Origin: Lysobacter gummosus | GTDB taxonomy: Bacteria > Pseudomonadota > Gammaproteobacteria > Xanthomonadales > Xanthomonadaceae | Reading direction: 5' to 3' | Length of the DNA stretch: 64,000 bases | Assembly (NCBI RefSeq): GCF_001442805.1 | Contig: NZ_CP011131.1 | Coordinates: forward strand, 3,286,001 to 3,350,000 | In this document: piece after piece, positions 8,277-17,363 of the stretch | How positions within the stretch are numbered: the stretch's first letter is position 1 | How the letters are laid out: the number at the start of each line of letters is the position of its first letter | Made by a program: the position numbers and the translations under genes | The notes under the pieces: generated by a model | Told to the model about the DNA's origin: nothing | What the model saw: only the letters and a program-made list of their open reading frames with translations | Databases searched by the model: none

Positions 8277-9134
8277 ATGAACGACTTCCACGCTTCCACC
8301 CACGCCGGTCTCGGCCTGCGCCGCGGCCTGTTGCCCGAACTGCTGACGATGGACGAGCACGCCGTGGATTTCCTCGAATGCGCGCCCGACAACTGGATCG
8401 GCGTCGGCGGCCGCTTCGGCGAAGCGCTGGCGCAGTTGTCCGCGCGCTTTCCGCTGAGCTGCCACGGTTTGTCGCTCTCGCTCGGCGGCACACAGCCGCT
8501 GGATACGGTGCTGTTGACTCGCACTCGCAAATTTCTCGATCGCCACCAAGTGAGCCTGTACAGCGAGCACCTGAGCTACTGCAGCGACGACGGCCATCTG
8601 TACGACCTGATGCCGATCCCGTTCACCGACGAAGCCATCCACCACGTCGCCGGCCGCATCCGCCAAGTGCAGGATCTGCTGGGCCGGCGCATCGCGGTGG
8701 AGAACGTCTCCTACTACGCCGCGCCGTATCAGGCGCTGAGCGAAGCCGACTTCATCCGCGCGGTGCTGGCCGAAGCCGATTGCGATCTGCTTCTGGACGT
8801 CAACAATCTTTTCGTCAACGCCTGCAATCACGGCTACGACGCCGGCCAATTCCTGGCCCGGCTGCCGGCGCAGCGCATCGCTTCGATGCACATCGCCGGC
8901 CATTACGACGAAGCCGAGGATCTGAAGGTCGATACCCACGGTGCGCCGGTCAAGGGCGAGGTGTGGTCCCTGCTCGAACAGGCCTATGCGCGTTTCGGCG
9001 TGCGCCCGACCCTGCTGGAGCGCGATTTCAATTTCCCGCCGTTGAGCGAGCTGCTGGCCGAAACCGATCGCATCCGCGCGATGCAGGCCGCGGCGATGAG
9101 CTCGGCCGACCGCCGCGAGGCCAGCCATGACTGA
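8277..9134 (+). CDS. hvfB: DUF692/MNIO RiPP-modifying oxidase (HvfB)
   Basis: A 285-residue TIM-barrel protein of the DUF692 (MNIO) family, multinuclear iron enzymes that oxidise peptide cysteines. Metal-ligand motifs are visible in order: [44 protein letters not shown] and a late DTHGAPV. In the family these His, Asp, Glu and Asn residues hold the iron cluster. Start at 8277 gives MNDFHAST; an in-frame ATG at 8262 is possible but has no better ribosome binding site. Its stop overlaps the start of hvfC by eight bases, so the two are translationally coupled, as expected for enzyme and partner protein. Confidence 0.93.
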   Translation: MNDFHASTHAGLGLRRGLLPELLTMDEHAVDFLECAPDNWIGVGGRFGEALAQLSARFPLSCHGLSLSLGGTQPLDTVLLTRTRKFLDRHQVSLYSEHLSYCSDDGHLYDLMPIPFTDEAIHHVAGRIRQVQDLLGRRIAVENVSYYAAPYQALSEADFIRAVLAEADCDLLLDVNNLFVNACNHGYDAGQFLARLPAQRIASMHIAGHYDEAEDLKVDTHGAPVKGEVWSLLEQAYARFGVRPTLLERDFNFPPLSELLAETDRIRAMQAAAMSSADRREASHD

Positions 9135-9915
9135 GCGTCTGCGCGAACAGCAATACACCCTTGCCCGCCACCTGCGCGATCCGGCCCGGCACGCGCCGCC
9201 GCCGGGTATCGAAGAGCGCCGCCTGCGAATCTATCGCGAGTTGTTCTTCGGCTCGATCGAATCCCTGCTCGCCGGCAGCTTCCCGGTGATCCGCCAGACC
9301 CTGGACGAAACCCGCTGGCGCGCGCTGGTGCGAGCGTTCTACGCCGACCATCGCAGCCAGACGCCGTTGTTCACCCGCATCGCCGCCGAGTTCGTCGCCT
9401 TCGTGCAGCACTACGAGGCCTTGCGCGATGACGCGCCATGGCTGGCGGAACTGGCGCATTACGAGTGGGTGGAGATCGATCTGCAACTCAGCGACACGCC
9501 CGCATCGGCGCATCGCGCCGACGGCGACTTGCTCGACGCGATGCCGCTGCTGTCGCCGCAAGCGCTGGCGCTGGGCTATCGCTGGCCGGTGAACCTGATC
9601 GGCCCGCACCTGCAACCGCGCACACCGCCGCAGTTGCCGACCTTGCTGCTGGTGCATCGCGACGCCGGGCACGAAGTGCGGTTCGCGCAGATCGCGCCGC
9701 TGACTTATCGGCTGCTGCAGTCGCTGCACAACCATCGCTGGTCCGGCCGCCGTCACCTGCACGCGCTGGCGGAGGAAACCGGCGGCGACGCCGACCAACT
9801 GCAGGCGCAGGGGCTGGCCTTGCTGGAACGGCTTCGCGAGCAAGGAATCGTGCTCGGCACCGCCGCGGACGATGCGCCGCCTCCTTCTTTCACTTCCACT
9901 CGGAGCGACCCATGA
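9127..9915 (+). CDS. hvfC: HvfC-type DUF2063 partner protein of the MNIO enzyme
   Basis: A 262-residue DUF2063-family protein. The N-terminal part (about 5-100) carries the typical [20 protein letters not shown] and FPVIRQTL...WRALVRAFY segments, and a C-terminal winged-helix-like part follows. In Haemophilus and in bufferin systems this protein pairs with the DUF692 enzyme and recruits the precursor. It overlaps hvfB by eight bases and the next gene by ATGA, so the operon is tight here. The old annotation of the family as putative DNA-binding is not supported by context. Confidence 0.9.
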   Translation: MTERLREQQYTLARHLRDPARHAPPPGIEERRLRIYRELFFGSIESLLAGSFPVIRQTLDETRWRALVRAFYADHRSQTPLFTRIAAEFVAFVQHYEALRDDAPWLAELAHYEWVEIDLQLSDTPASAHRADGDLLDAMPLLSPQALALGYRWPVNLIGPHLQPRTPPQLPTLLLVHRDAGHEVRFAQIAPLTYRLLQSLHNHRWSGRRHLHALAEETGGDADQLQAQGLALLERLREQGIVLGTAADDAPPPSFTSTRSDP

Positions 9916-10568
9916 ACCTGCAAACCACGACGCCGCTGACCAGCGGTTGGAAACTGTTCGGCGTGATCGCCGCGCTGATCCTGGCCATGTCCGCCGCCAT
10001 CTTGTGGGCGCATGCGGATCCGGTCGAAGGCGTGCGCAGCCTCATCCGCGCCACGGCCCGCACCTCGTTCACCCTATTCCTGATCGCCTTCACCGCCTCG
10101 GCCTTCGTCGCCCTGGTGCCGGCGCCGTGGTCGAAGGCCGTGTTGCGCGAACGCCGCTACATCGGCCTGGCCTTCGCGTTTTCGCATCTGGTGCATGCCA
10201 TCGCGATCTACAGCTACGGCCGGCTCGCGCCGGAGTTCTGGCCCGGCCGCACCGGTTTCGCGAATGTGCCCGGCTCGGTCGGTTACCTCTTCATCGTGTT
10301 GATGACCGTCACCTCGTTCAAACCGGTGGCGCGCCGCCTCAGCGCCGTTGCCTGGAAACGCCTGCACACCACCGGCATGTGGGTGATCGCGGCGGTGTTC
10401 GCTTCCTCGTATTTCAAGCGCATCCCGATGGATTCGGCCTATGCGATCCCGTTCGGGATCCTGCTGGCGGCGATCGCGATCCGCCAGGTCGGCAAGCTTG
10501 CGCAAGCCAACAAACGCCGTCAGACCGCAACGCGCGGCGCCGCTCAGTACCCAACCGAAGCCGCGTAG
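9912..10568 (+). CDS. Ferric-reductase-like transmembrane protein (MsrQ-like)
   Basis: A 218-residue membrane protein with about six hydrophobic helices and few charges. Paired histidines in AFSHLVHAIAIY and RLHTTGMWVIAAVF are where b-type haem would sit in the ferric reductase/MsrQ-like domain. It starts on the ATGA overlapping the hvfC stop, so it belongs to the same transcription unit. Being coupled to a metallophore operon suggests electron delivery across the membrane, either to copper/iron or to the modified peptide; this is inference. A second, canonical msrQ lies at 44171, so this copy is a specialised paralogue. Confidence 0.75.
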   Translation: MNLQTTTPLTSGWKLFGVIAALILAMSAAILWAHADPVEGVRSLIRATARTSFTLFLIAFTASAFVALVPAPWSKAVLRERRYIGLAFAFSHLVHAIAIYSYGRLAPEFWPGRTGFANVPGSVGYLFIVLMTVTSFKPVARRLSAVAWKRLHTTGMWVIAAVFASSYFKRIPMDSAYAIPFGILLAAIAIRQVGKLAQANKRRQTATRGAAQYPTEAA

Positions 10569-10636
10569 CAACTCACGTCACTCAACCCTCCGGCGACCCG
10601 ATCCCACGTCGCCGCTCATCCTCCCGGAGCATCGCC

Positions 10637-11062
10637 ATGATCAAGCAAACCGAACAAGTGCTTTACACCGCCCACACCCACACCACCGGCGGCCGCGACG
10701 GCAGCGGCCGCTCCAGCGACGGCGCCATCGACGTCAAGCTCAGCACGCCCGGCTCGGGCCGGCCGGGCAGCAATCCCGAGCAGTTGTTCGGCATCGGCTA
10801 TTCGGCGTGCTTCATCGGCGCGATGCAGTTGGCCGGCGCCAGGCTCGGCATCAAGCTGCCGGCCGACGCCGCCATCGACGCCGCGGTGAGCCTGGGCAAG
10901 ACCGACGGCGGCGCCAGCTACCTGCTCTCGGTGAAGTTGACCGTGATCCTGCCGGGCCTGGACGACGCGCGGAAGCATCAGCTGGTCGAAGCCGCGCATC
11001 AGACCTGCCCGTACTCGCATGCCACCCGCGGCAACGTCGATGTCGAGTTCGAGATCGTCTGA
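10637..11062 (+). CDS. ohr: Ohr family organic hydroperoxide reductase
   Basis: A 141-residue OsmC/Ohr fold enzyme. The two catalytic cysteines are visible: Cys58 in FGIGYSACFIGAMQ and Cys124 in HQTCPYSHATRGN. The N-terminal VLYTAHTHTTGGRDG matches Ohr rather than OsmC. It reduces organic hydroperoxides in the cytoplasm using lipoylated proteins. The neighbouring gene is not an OhrR (MarR) regulator, which is unusual for ohr; instead it follows the hvf cluster by 68 bases. A strong hairpin terminates it. Confidence 0.93.
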   Translation: MIKQTEQVLYTAHTHTTGGRDGSGRSSDGAIDVKLSTPGSGRPGSNPEQLFGIGYSACFIGAMQLAGARLGIKLPADAAIDAAVSLGKTDGGASYLLSVKLTVILPGLDDARKHQLVEAAHQTCPYSHATRGNVDVEFEIV

Positions 11063-11074
11063 CTCCACGCCGGC

Positions 11075-11104
11075 CCCGCGTGCGCACCGCGCACGCGGGT
11101 TTGT
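11075..11104 (+). terminator. Intrinsic terminator after ohr
   Basis: Perfect 11-base stem CCCGCGTGCGC (11075-11085) and GCGCACGCGGG (11089-11099) with a 3-base loop, then TTTGTGT. It closes the hvfX-to-ohr block. Confidence 0.75.
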
Positions 11105-11223
11105 GTAAGCCAATGTAACCGCGCCGCTTACGACAGCTTCGCTTACAAAAACCGGCCGCCGCGAAACACCGCCGATACGCCGCGCCGCTGCAATAGCCGC
11201 TCACTCCCAACGAGATTCTCCCC

Positions 11224-12015
11224 ATGCTCCGCACCGTATTGTTCAGCGCCCTGGCTTGCGCATCGTTGCTCTCCACCACCAGCGCCGCCACGGAAAAAAG
11301 CGACGCAAGCGCGCCTGCGACCGTGGTCCTGGTCCACGGCGCCTTCGCCGACGGCGCCAGTTGGAACAAGGTCATCGCCATCCTGAATTCCTGGGGCGTG
11401 CCGTCGATCGCGGTGCACAGCCCGTTGACCTCGCTGCAGGATGATGTCGACGCGACCCGTCGCGCGATCAAGGCCGCGCCGGGCAAGGTGGTGTTGGTAG
11501 GCCATTCCTGGGGCGGCACCGTCATCACCCAGGCCGGTGTCGATGCGCAGGTCAGCGCGCTGGTCTACGTCGCCGCGTTCGCCCCCGATGTCGGCCAGAA
11601 CAGCGCCGATCAGGGTCGCGATTTTCCGGTTCCGCCCGGACTGAGCAGCCTGCAGAACCGCGACGGATTCCTGTGGCTCAGCCAAGCCGGCGTCGCGCGC
11701 GATTTCGCACCGGACCTCAAGCCGCGCGAGTCGCGCCTGTTGTTCAACACCCAGGCGCCGATCAAGGCCAGCGCGTTCGGCGAAGCGGTCACGCAGGCCG
11801 CGTGGCGGACCAAGCCGAGCTGGTACGTGATCGCGCGCAACGACCGCATGCTCGCGCCGCAACTGCAGGCCGCGACCGCGCAGCGCATCCACGCGCAGGT
11901 GAGCTCGACCGGCTCCAGCCATGTCGCGCCGCTGTCGCAACCGCGCGAGGTGGCGTTCGCGATTCTCGAAGCGGCCGGCGTCAAAACGCAAGACAGCGTG
12001 CAAGAGGGAGGCTGA
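11224..12015 (+). CDS. Exported alpha/beta hydrolase
   Basis: A 263-residue alpha/beta hydrolase with a signal peptide (residues 1-21, ending TSAA). The nucleophile elbow is GHSWGG, preceded by the oxyanion segment LVHGAFADGASW. The late SSHVAPLSQP supplies the catalytic His. It resembles the exported EstC/MEKC-like hydrolases annotated as alpha/beta hydrolase in Xanthomonadaceae. Substrate unknown. The gene is followed after three bases by ccdA, so they are likely co-transcribed. Confidence 0.85.
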   Translation: MLRTVLFSALACASLLSTTSAATEKSDASAPATVVLVHGAFADGASWNKVIAILNSWGVPSIAVHSPLTSLQDDVDATRRAIKAAPGKVVLVGHSWGGTVITQAGVDAQVSALVYVAAFAPDVGQNSADQGRDFPVPPGLSSLQNRDGFLWLSQAGVARDFAPDLKPRESRLLFNTQAPIKASAFGEAVTQAAWRTKPSWYVIARNDRMLAPQLQAATAQRIHAQVSSTGSSHVAPLSQPREVAFAILEAAGVKTQDSVQEGG

Positions 12016-12018
12016 GCC

Positions 12019-12741
12019 ATGTTCGCGCACGGCATCGCCGAATACGCCCTGGCCGGCGTCGCCGGCCTGGCCACCATCGCCTCGCCCTGCATCCTGCCGG
12101 TGCTGCCGATCGTGCTGGCGGCCACCTCCGGACGCAGCCGCGCCGAACCGATGTGGATCATCGCTGGCTTCACCGCCAGCTTCGCCGCCGGCGGCATCGC
12201 CATCGGCGCCTTGTCGGCGTTCTCCGGCGAACTGCAATACGGCATTCGCAACGCCGCCATCGTATTGCTGCTGCTGGCCGGATTGGCTTGCTGGTGGTCG
12301 GCGCCGTTCGACTGGCTCGCAGCGCAGGTGCAGCAGCGGCTGTCCACTCGCATCGCGCGGACCTCGGCGCAGACCGTGCCGCGCACCGGCAAGGGCGGCG
12401 CGTTGTTGGTCGGCGCCTCGCTCGGACTGGTCTGGACGCCGTGCGCCGGGCCGATCCTGGCCTCGGTGCTGGCCCTGGCCGCCTCGGCGCAGGCGCCGGC
12501 CAAGGCCACCGCCCTGCTCGGCCTTTACGCGCTGGGCGCCGGCGTGCCGCTGCTGGCCATCGCTTACGGCGGCCACTGGGTGTCGTCGCGCCTGGCGTTC
12601 TTCAACCGCCATGCGCTGCCGATCCGCCGCGCCTTCGGCGCCATCGCCGTCGCGGTCGCGGTGCTGCAACTGCTGCAGTACGACGTCGTCTTCTCGGCCT
12701 GGGCCACGCAATGGCTTCCCGCTGTGTCCACCGGACTTTGA
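12019..12741 (+). CDS. CcdA-type thiol-reductant transporter
   Basis: A 240-residue inner-membrane protein of the DsbD/CcdA transmembrane family. Two proline-flanked cysteines are present: SPCILPVLPIVLA near residue 24 and WTPCAGPILASVL near 140. These shuttle electrons from cytoplasmic thioredoxin to periplasmic proteins. It lies directly upstream of a secreted CxxC protein, the natural electron acceptor. Compared with full DsbD, the terminal periplasmic domains are missing, as in CcdA. Confidence 0.9.
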   Translation: MFAHGIAEYALAGVAGLATIASPCILPVLPIVLAATSGRSRAEPMWIIAGFTASFAAGGIAIGALSAFSGELQYGIRNAAIVLLLLAGLACWWSAPFDWLAAQVQQRLSTRIARTSAQTVPRTGKGGALLVGASLGLVWTPCAGPILASVLALAASAQAPAKATALLGLYALGAGVPLLAIAYGGHWVSSRLAFFNRHALPIRRAFGAIAVAVAVLQLLQYDVVFSAWATQWLPAVSTGL

Positions 12742-12760
12742 CTTCACGAAGGAATTCACC

Positions 12761-13318
12761 ATGAACAAGACCCTGAGCCTGCTCAAACCCGTCTTCTGCG
12801 CGCTGTGCCTGTGCCTCGCCGCCGGCGCCTGCACGCCCGGCGCTCACGCCGAGCCGGTGCACGGCACCCAGACCTTGCCCGCGCGCAAGGCGCCGGAGTT
12901 CGAAGGCATCGACCGCTGGATCAACAGCCCGCCGCTGACCATGGCCGGTTTGCGCGGCAAGGTCGTGCTGGTCGAGTTCTGGACTTACTCGTGCATCAAC
13001 TGCATCCATGTCATGCCCTACGTGAAGCAGTGGCATCAGCGCTATCAACCCGCCGGCCTGACCGTGATCGGCGTGCATACGCCGGAATACGGCTACGAGA
13101 AGATCGCGCGTAATGTCGATGCGGCGGTGAAGCGCTTCGGCATCGAGTACCCGGTCGCGCAGGACAACGCCTTCGCCACCTGGAACGCCTACCGCAACCG
13201 CTACTGGCCGGCGCTGTATCTGATCGATCGCGACGGCCACGTGGTCTACGAGCACTTCGGCGAAGGCGGCTACGCCCAGACCGAGGCCAAGATCCAGCAA
13301 CTGCTGCAGGCGCGCTGA
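12761..13318 (+). CDS. Periplasmic thioredoxin-like (redoxin) protein
   Basis: A 185-residue protein with a signal peptide/lipobox-like N-terminus (residues 1-30, LAAGACTPG). The thioredoxin fold carries YSCINCIHVMPYV with a CINC active site, and the cis-Pro loop in RYWPALYLIDRDG. The CINC and TYS context matches the DipZ/TlpA-like redoxins often linked to CcdA. It probably receives electrons from the CcdA protein 19 bases upstream. A Cys at the end of LAAGAC suggests it could be a lipoprotein; this is not certain. Confidence 0.88.
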   Translation: MNKTLSLLKPVFCALCLCLAAGACTPGAHAEPVHGTQTLPARKAPEFEGIDRWINSPPLTMAGLRGKVVLVEFWTYSCINCIHVMPYVKQWHQRYQPAGLTVIGVHTPEYGYEKIARNVDAAVKRFGIEYPVAQDNAFATWNAYRNRYWPALYLIDRDGHVVYEHFGEGGYAQTEAKIQQLLQAR

Positions 13319-13422
13319 GCCGGCGTCACAGCGCACGCGCCGCGACGCCTGCGCTTGCTGGGGCATAATCGCGAACAGGCCGAGTCCGGGCCTGGCGTCC
13401 TTTCCACCGGCGGGATTTGTGC

Positions 13423-14163
13423 ATGAAACAGCTCGATCACATCCTGATCGTCGATGACGATCGCGACATCCGCGAAATGGTCGCCGACTATCTGCAAAAG
13501 AACGGCCTGCGCACCACCGTGGCCGCCGACGGCCGGGAAATGCGCGCGGTGCTCGACACCCACGCGGTCGATCTGATCGTGCTGGATGTGATGATGCCGG
13601 GCGAAGACGGCTTGGTGCTGTGCCGCAATCTTCGCGCGAGCAAGCACCGTTCGATCCCGGTGTTGATGCTGACCGCGCGCGACGACGCCACCGATCGCAT
13701 CATCGGCCTGGAAATGGGCGCGGACGACTACGTGGTCAAGCCGTTCTCGGCGCGCGAGTTGCTGGCGCGGATCAATGCGGTGATCCGTCGCACCCGCATG
13801 CTGCCGCCGAACCTGCAGATCAGCGAAGCCAGTCGGCTGATCGCGTTCGGCCAGTGGCGATTGGACACCAGCGCGCGTCATCTGCTCGATGAGCAGGATA
13901 CGGTCATCGCGCTCAGCGGCGCGGAGTTCCGTCTGCTGCGGGTGTTTCTCGATCATCCGCAGCGCGTGCTCAGCCGCGATCAACTGCTGAACCTGACCCA
14001 GGGCCGCGACGCGGAGCATTTCGACCGCTCCATCGACCTGCTGGTCAGCCGACTGCGCCAGCGCCTGCAGGACGGCGCGCGCGAGCAGACCTACATCAAG
14101 ACCGTGCGCAGCGAGGGCTATGTGTTCTCGATGCCGGTCACCCTGGTCGGCGACGAGGCATGA
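13423..14163 (+). CDS. OmpR family response regulator
   Basis: A 246-residue two-domain response regulator. The receiver domain has acidic pair Asp11-Asp12, phosphoacceptor Asp55 in IVLDVMMPG, and Lys106 in VVKPFSA. The C-terminal winged helix (about 145-238) has the typical SGAEFRLLRVFLDHP and RSIDLLVSRLRQRL. It overlaps the histidine kinase gene by ATGA, so they form a pair. Given its location after the ccdA-redoxin genes, it may control thiol, copper or envelope stress genes; this is inference only. Confidence 0.92.
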   Translation: MKQLDHILIVDDDRDIREMVADYLQKNGLRTTVAADGREMRAVLDTHAVDLIVLDVMMPGEDGLVLCRNLRASKHRSIPVLMLTARDDATDRIIGLEMGADDYVVKPFSARELLARINAVIRRTRMLPPNLQISEASRLIAFGQWRLDTSARHLLDEQDTVIALSGAEFRLLRVFLDHPQRVLSRDQLLNLTQGRDAEHFDRSIDLLVSRLRQRLQDGAREQTYIKTVRSEGYVFSMPVTLVGDEA

Positions 14164-15491
14164 ACGCCGCGGCCGCCCAAACGCCATCGAAATGGCTGCC
14201 GCGCAGCATCGCTTCGCGGCTGTACCTGATCCTGTTCGCCGGCCTGCTGCTCGCGCACGGATTGTCGTTCGGCCTGTTGTTCTATGAGCGCTACGTCACT
14301 GCCACCTCGATGATGCTCGGCAATCTGGAGCAGGACGTGATCACCTCGGTCGCCGTGCTCGACCGCATCCCTGCCGCCGAACGCGCGGAATTCCTTCCGC
14401 ACCTCACCCGCCGCACCTACCGCTACGTGCTCAGTTCCGGCGAGTCCGGCAGCGCCGAACTCAGCGAACGCGCGCAGAACATCACCCGCCTGATCGGCTC
14501 CGCATTGGGCCCGCGTTATCCCGTGCGCGCCGAGACCGTCTCGCGGCGCCCGGAGCGCATCCAGGTTCACCTGACCCTGGGCGACGGCCATCCGCTGACG
14601 ATCGAAGTCGCGCCCTCGACGATGCCGATCGCGCAATGGCTGCCGTACGTACTGGCGATCCAACTGGGCTTGCTGCTGCTGATCACCTGGCTGGCGGTGC
14701 GGCTGGCGACGCGGCCGCTGGCATGGCTGGCCAACGCCGCCGAATCGCTGAGCCCCAGCGGCGGTAGCGAACCTCTGCGCGAAGGCGGCCCGACCGAAGT
14801 GGCCAAGGCCGTGTCGGCGTTCAACGCGATGCAGGACCGCATCGCCGCCTACCTGAGCGAGCGTCTGCAGATTCTCGCGGCGATCTCGCACGATCTGCAG
14901 ACGCCGATCACGCGCATGAAGCTGCGCACCGAAGCCATGGACGAATCGCCGCTGCGCGCCAAGCTGATCGACGATCTCGACGAAATGCAGCACCTGGTGC
15001 GCGAAGGCGTCGCCTACGCGCGCAGCGCCCACGGCGCGTCCGAGCCGCCGCTCAAGCTCGATCTGGACGCGTTCCTCGACAGTCTGGTGTTCGATTACCA
15101 GGACACCGGCAAGGACGTAGTCCTGGCCGGATGCGTCGGCGCGCCGATCTTTACCCGCCCGCACGCGCTGCGCCGGGTAATCGGCAATCTGATCGACAAC
15201 GCCGTCAAGTACGCCGGCGCGGCCGAGGTGGAAGTCGTGCGCGCCGCCGACGGCGGCATCGCCGTCAGCGTGCTGGATCGCGGCCCCGGCATTCCGGAGC
15301 TCGAACTCGACGCGGTGCTGCAACCGTTCTATCGCCTGGAGGCCTCGCGCAACCGCGACAGCGGCGGCGCCGGCCTGGGATTGGCTATCGCTCAACAGCT
15401 GACGCTGTCGTTGAACGCGAAGCTGGTCCTGGAAAACCGCGAAGGCGGCGGTTTGCGCGCCACCTTGTCGCTGCCCTCGGCGAAGGCCTGA
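14160..15491 (+). CDS. Sensor histidine kinase
   Basis: A 443-residue membrane kinase. The first membrane segment is about residues 20-42, then a periplasmic domain of about 115 residues, and a second segment about 161-182. HAMP follows to about 235. The phosphoacceptor is His244 in ISHDLQTPITRMK. The ATPase domain shows the N box (VIGNLIDNAVKYA), G1 (DRGPGIPE) and G2 (GGAGLGLAIAQQ). It is most like EnvZ/RstB-type OmpR partners. The periplasmic sensor has no recognisable ligand motif; no cysteine or His cluster is visible in it. Confidence 0.92.
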   Translation: MNAAAAQTPSKWLPRSIASRLYLILFAGLLLAHGLSFGLLFYERYVTATSMMLGNLEQDVITSVAVLDRIPAAERAEFLPHLTRRTYRYVLSSGESGSAELSERAQNITRLIGSALGPRYPVRAETVSRRPERIQVHLTLGDGHPLTIEVAPSTMPIAQWLPYVLAIQLGLLLLITWLAVRLATRPLAWLANAAESLSPSGGSEPLREGGPTEVAKAVSAFNAMQDRIAAYLSERLQILAAISHDLQTPITRMKLRTEAMDESPLRAKLIDDLDEMQHLVREGVAYARSAHGASEPPLKLDLDAFLDSLVFDYQDTGKDVVLAGCVGAPIFTRPHALRRVIGNLIDNAVKYAGAAEVEVVRAADGGIAVSVLDRGPGIPELELDAVLQPFYRLEASRNRDSGGAGLGLAIAQQLTLSLNAKLVLENREGGGLRATLSLPSAKA

Positions 15492-15492
15492 T

Positions 15493-16542
15493 TCAATCCA
15501 GGCCGCTGAGGCCGAGGTAGTCCGGCGCCAGCGCGCGCAGGAAATCGGCCGCATCGAAGGCCTGCCCGGGCGCGATCACGCCGTCGCCGCGGCGCCGGCC
15601 ATCGACGATGCGTTCCAGGGCCTCGACCAGCAGCGGCGCGGTGACCGCGTAGATGTCCTGCCCCTGCGCGGCGACCCGGTGCCGCCTAGCGCCACCGCGG
15701 ACCTCCACTTCGATCGCGAAGCGCTGCGCCGAGCGGCCGTGCGCATCGGCCGCCATCGGCGGCGGCGTGGCCGGATCGCGCAGATCCTTCAGCGGCGTCA
15801 GATTGAGATACGAATGCACCTCGGCCACGCGCAGGTGCTGAGCGATCAGCGGGATTTCGCTGAAGGGCAATGCGACCACGTCCTGCTTGGCGAACGGCGC
15901 GGCGAAAGTCCATTCGCGCGTCGGCGCCGGATCGGCGAGAAACTGCAACGCGCCCCCGCCGATAACCAGCCGCCGCGCGGTATTGCGCTGCCCGGTCAGG
16001 CGCGTGCCGGCGGTGGGGTGCCAACTGTCGAGCGCGATGGCGATATCGATCGCGTCCGCGCCGGCTTCATCGCCCACCGCCGCGGTGGCGAGCAGATCGG
16101 CGAGGCCGCCGTAGAACGCCATCGCCGGAATCACGGCGACGCCGGCCTGCACTGCCGCATCGTGATAGCGCTCGAACGCGGCGATCACCGGCTGCTGTTC
16201 GGCCGCGGTGTCCAGGTAGTGGATGCGCGCGCGCAACGCCGCTTCGATCAGCGGCCCGCCCGATTCGCTGAAAGGCCCGGCGCAGTTGAGCACGGCGACG
16301 GCGCCTTCCAGCGCGCGATCGAGCGAAGCCGGATCATCGACGGTCGCCACCCGCTGCTCCAGCCCGGGGAAATCCTGCGCCAGGGCGGCCAGCTTGGTCG
16401 CGTCGCGGCCAGCCAGGATCGGCTCCCACCCGTGCGCGAGCAGATGCGCGACGGTGAACCGTCCGGTATGACCGTAAGCGCCGAATACGCTTACGCGCCG
16501 GGAGTTCGAGGGATGTTGCGCAGCCGCGGGATCGATGGACAT
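15493..16542 (-). CDS. Saccharopine dehydrogenase-like NAD(P)-binding protein (copy 1)
   Basis: A 349-residue protein with an N-terminal Rossmann fold, VFGAYGHTGRFTVAHLL, typical of the saccharopine dehydrogenase NADP-binding/trans-acting enoyl reductase group. NCAGPF and YLDTAAEQ are also typical. It converges on the sensor kinase with one base between stops. A clear paralogue lies at 25803 on the other strand. Function is not known; it may reduce an enoyl or imine substrate. Confidence 0.8.
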   Translation of the reverse strand: MSIDPAAAQHPSNSRRVSVFGAYGHTGRFTVAHLLAHGWEPILAGRDATKLAALAQDFPGLEQRVATVDDPASLDRALEGAVAVLNCAGPFSESGGPLIEAALRARIHYLDTAAEQQPVIAAFERYHDAAVQAGVAVIPAMAFYGGLADLLATAAVGDEAGADAIDIAIALDSWHPTAGTRLTGQRNTARRLVIGGGALQFLADPAPTREWTFAAPFAKQDVVALPFSEIPLIAQHLRVAEVHSYLNLTPLKDLRDPATPPPMAADAHGRSAQRFAIEVEVRGGARRHRVAAQGQDIYAVTAPLLVEALERIVDGRRRGDGVIAPGQAFDAADFLRALAPDYLGLSGLD

Positions 16543-16700
16543 TGGGTTCTCTGGGAGCCGGTAAAAAGGACAAGCATAGAAGACACCAGAGCGGGCGGCG
16601 GCGCTGTCGAAATATTTAGTTCCTCGTCCGAGCTGCGCTGGCGATCTGGCGGTTGAGCGTTTGTTCCATCGAACGCAGGCCGACCGCCGCCTCGCGCAGC

Positions 16701-17207
16701 CTATCGACCAACCTCATCGCGAGACGCCAGCTCCAACACCACCGAGGTATCGATCTGTCGCTCGGGGATATCCCAATAACTGCGCAGCAACGCAGCCGCG
16801 CGCGCCTGCGGCACCAGCACGAAGCCGTTGCGCTGATAGAACGCGATCGCCCAGGCGGCATCGGCCCAGGTGCCGACCAGGACCGGGCGCTGGGCGTTCT
16901 CACGCAGATGCCGCAGCAGCGCCGCGCCCACGCCGGAACGCTGGCGGCCGGGGCGCACATAGGCGTGACGGATCAGATCGACGTCGCGCACCGGCTGGAT
17001 GCCCATTACGCCAAGCAGTTCGCCCTCGTGTTCGTAACCGGAAAACGCCACGCCGGCGGCGATCTCCTCGCGCAGTTCCCGCGCCGGCATGTACGGCTCA
17101 TGCCAGCGGTCGGCTGGGATCACGCCGCGGTAGGCCTCGGCGGCGGCATTGATGATCGTGAGGATCGCCTCTTCTTCGTCGGCGCGGCAGGGACGGATCG
17201 GATTCAT
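16701..17207 (-). CDS. GNAT family N-acetyltransferase
   Basis: A 168-residue GNAT acetyltransferase. The acetyl-CoA loop is RPGRQRSGVGAALLRHL (R/Q-x-x-G-x-G/A pattern), and the late WAIAFYQRNGF is a standard GNAT motif B. GGGGAG lies about six bases upstream of the ATG. The acceptor substrate is not readable. It stands alone between the reductase-like gene and an AraC regulator. Confidence 0.87.
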   Translation of the reverse strand: MNPIRPCRADEEEAILTIINAAAEAYRGVIPADRWHEPYMPARELREEIAAGVAFSGYEHEGELLGVMGIQPVRDVDLIRHAYVRPGRQRSGVGAALLRHLRENAQRPVLVGTWADAAWAIAFYQRNGFVLVPQARAAALLRSYWDIPERQIDTSVVLELASRDEVGR

Positions 17208-17363
17208 CGCCGGCTCCCCGCCGCTGCGCGCGGGGCTGGATGGAAGGACGGCGCGGAATGGAGATTGGGATGGGGACGGCGGTTGCGCATGAGTACGGGC
17301 TCGTGTGATCGGAGCCCTACTGTCCGCAACGCCGCGCCGGCGGTCTTGGATAAAAGTGCGCGC

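Noticed and set aside
11143..12834. A 563-residue minus-strand frame opposite the hydrolase and ccdA
   Set aside because: Shadow of two real genes with signal peptide, GHSWGG and CcdA motifs on the plus strand.
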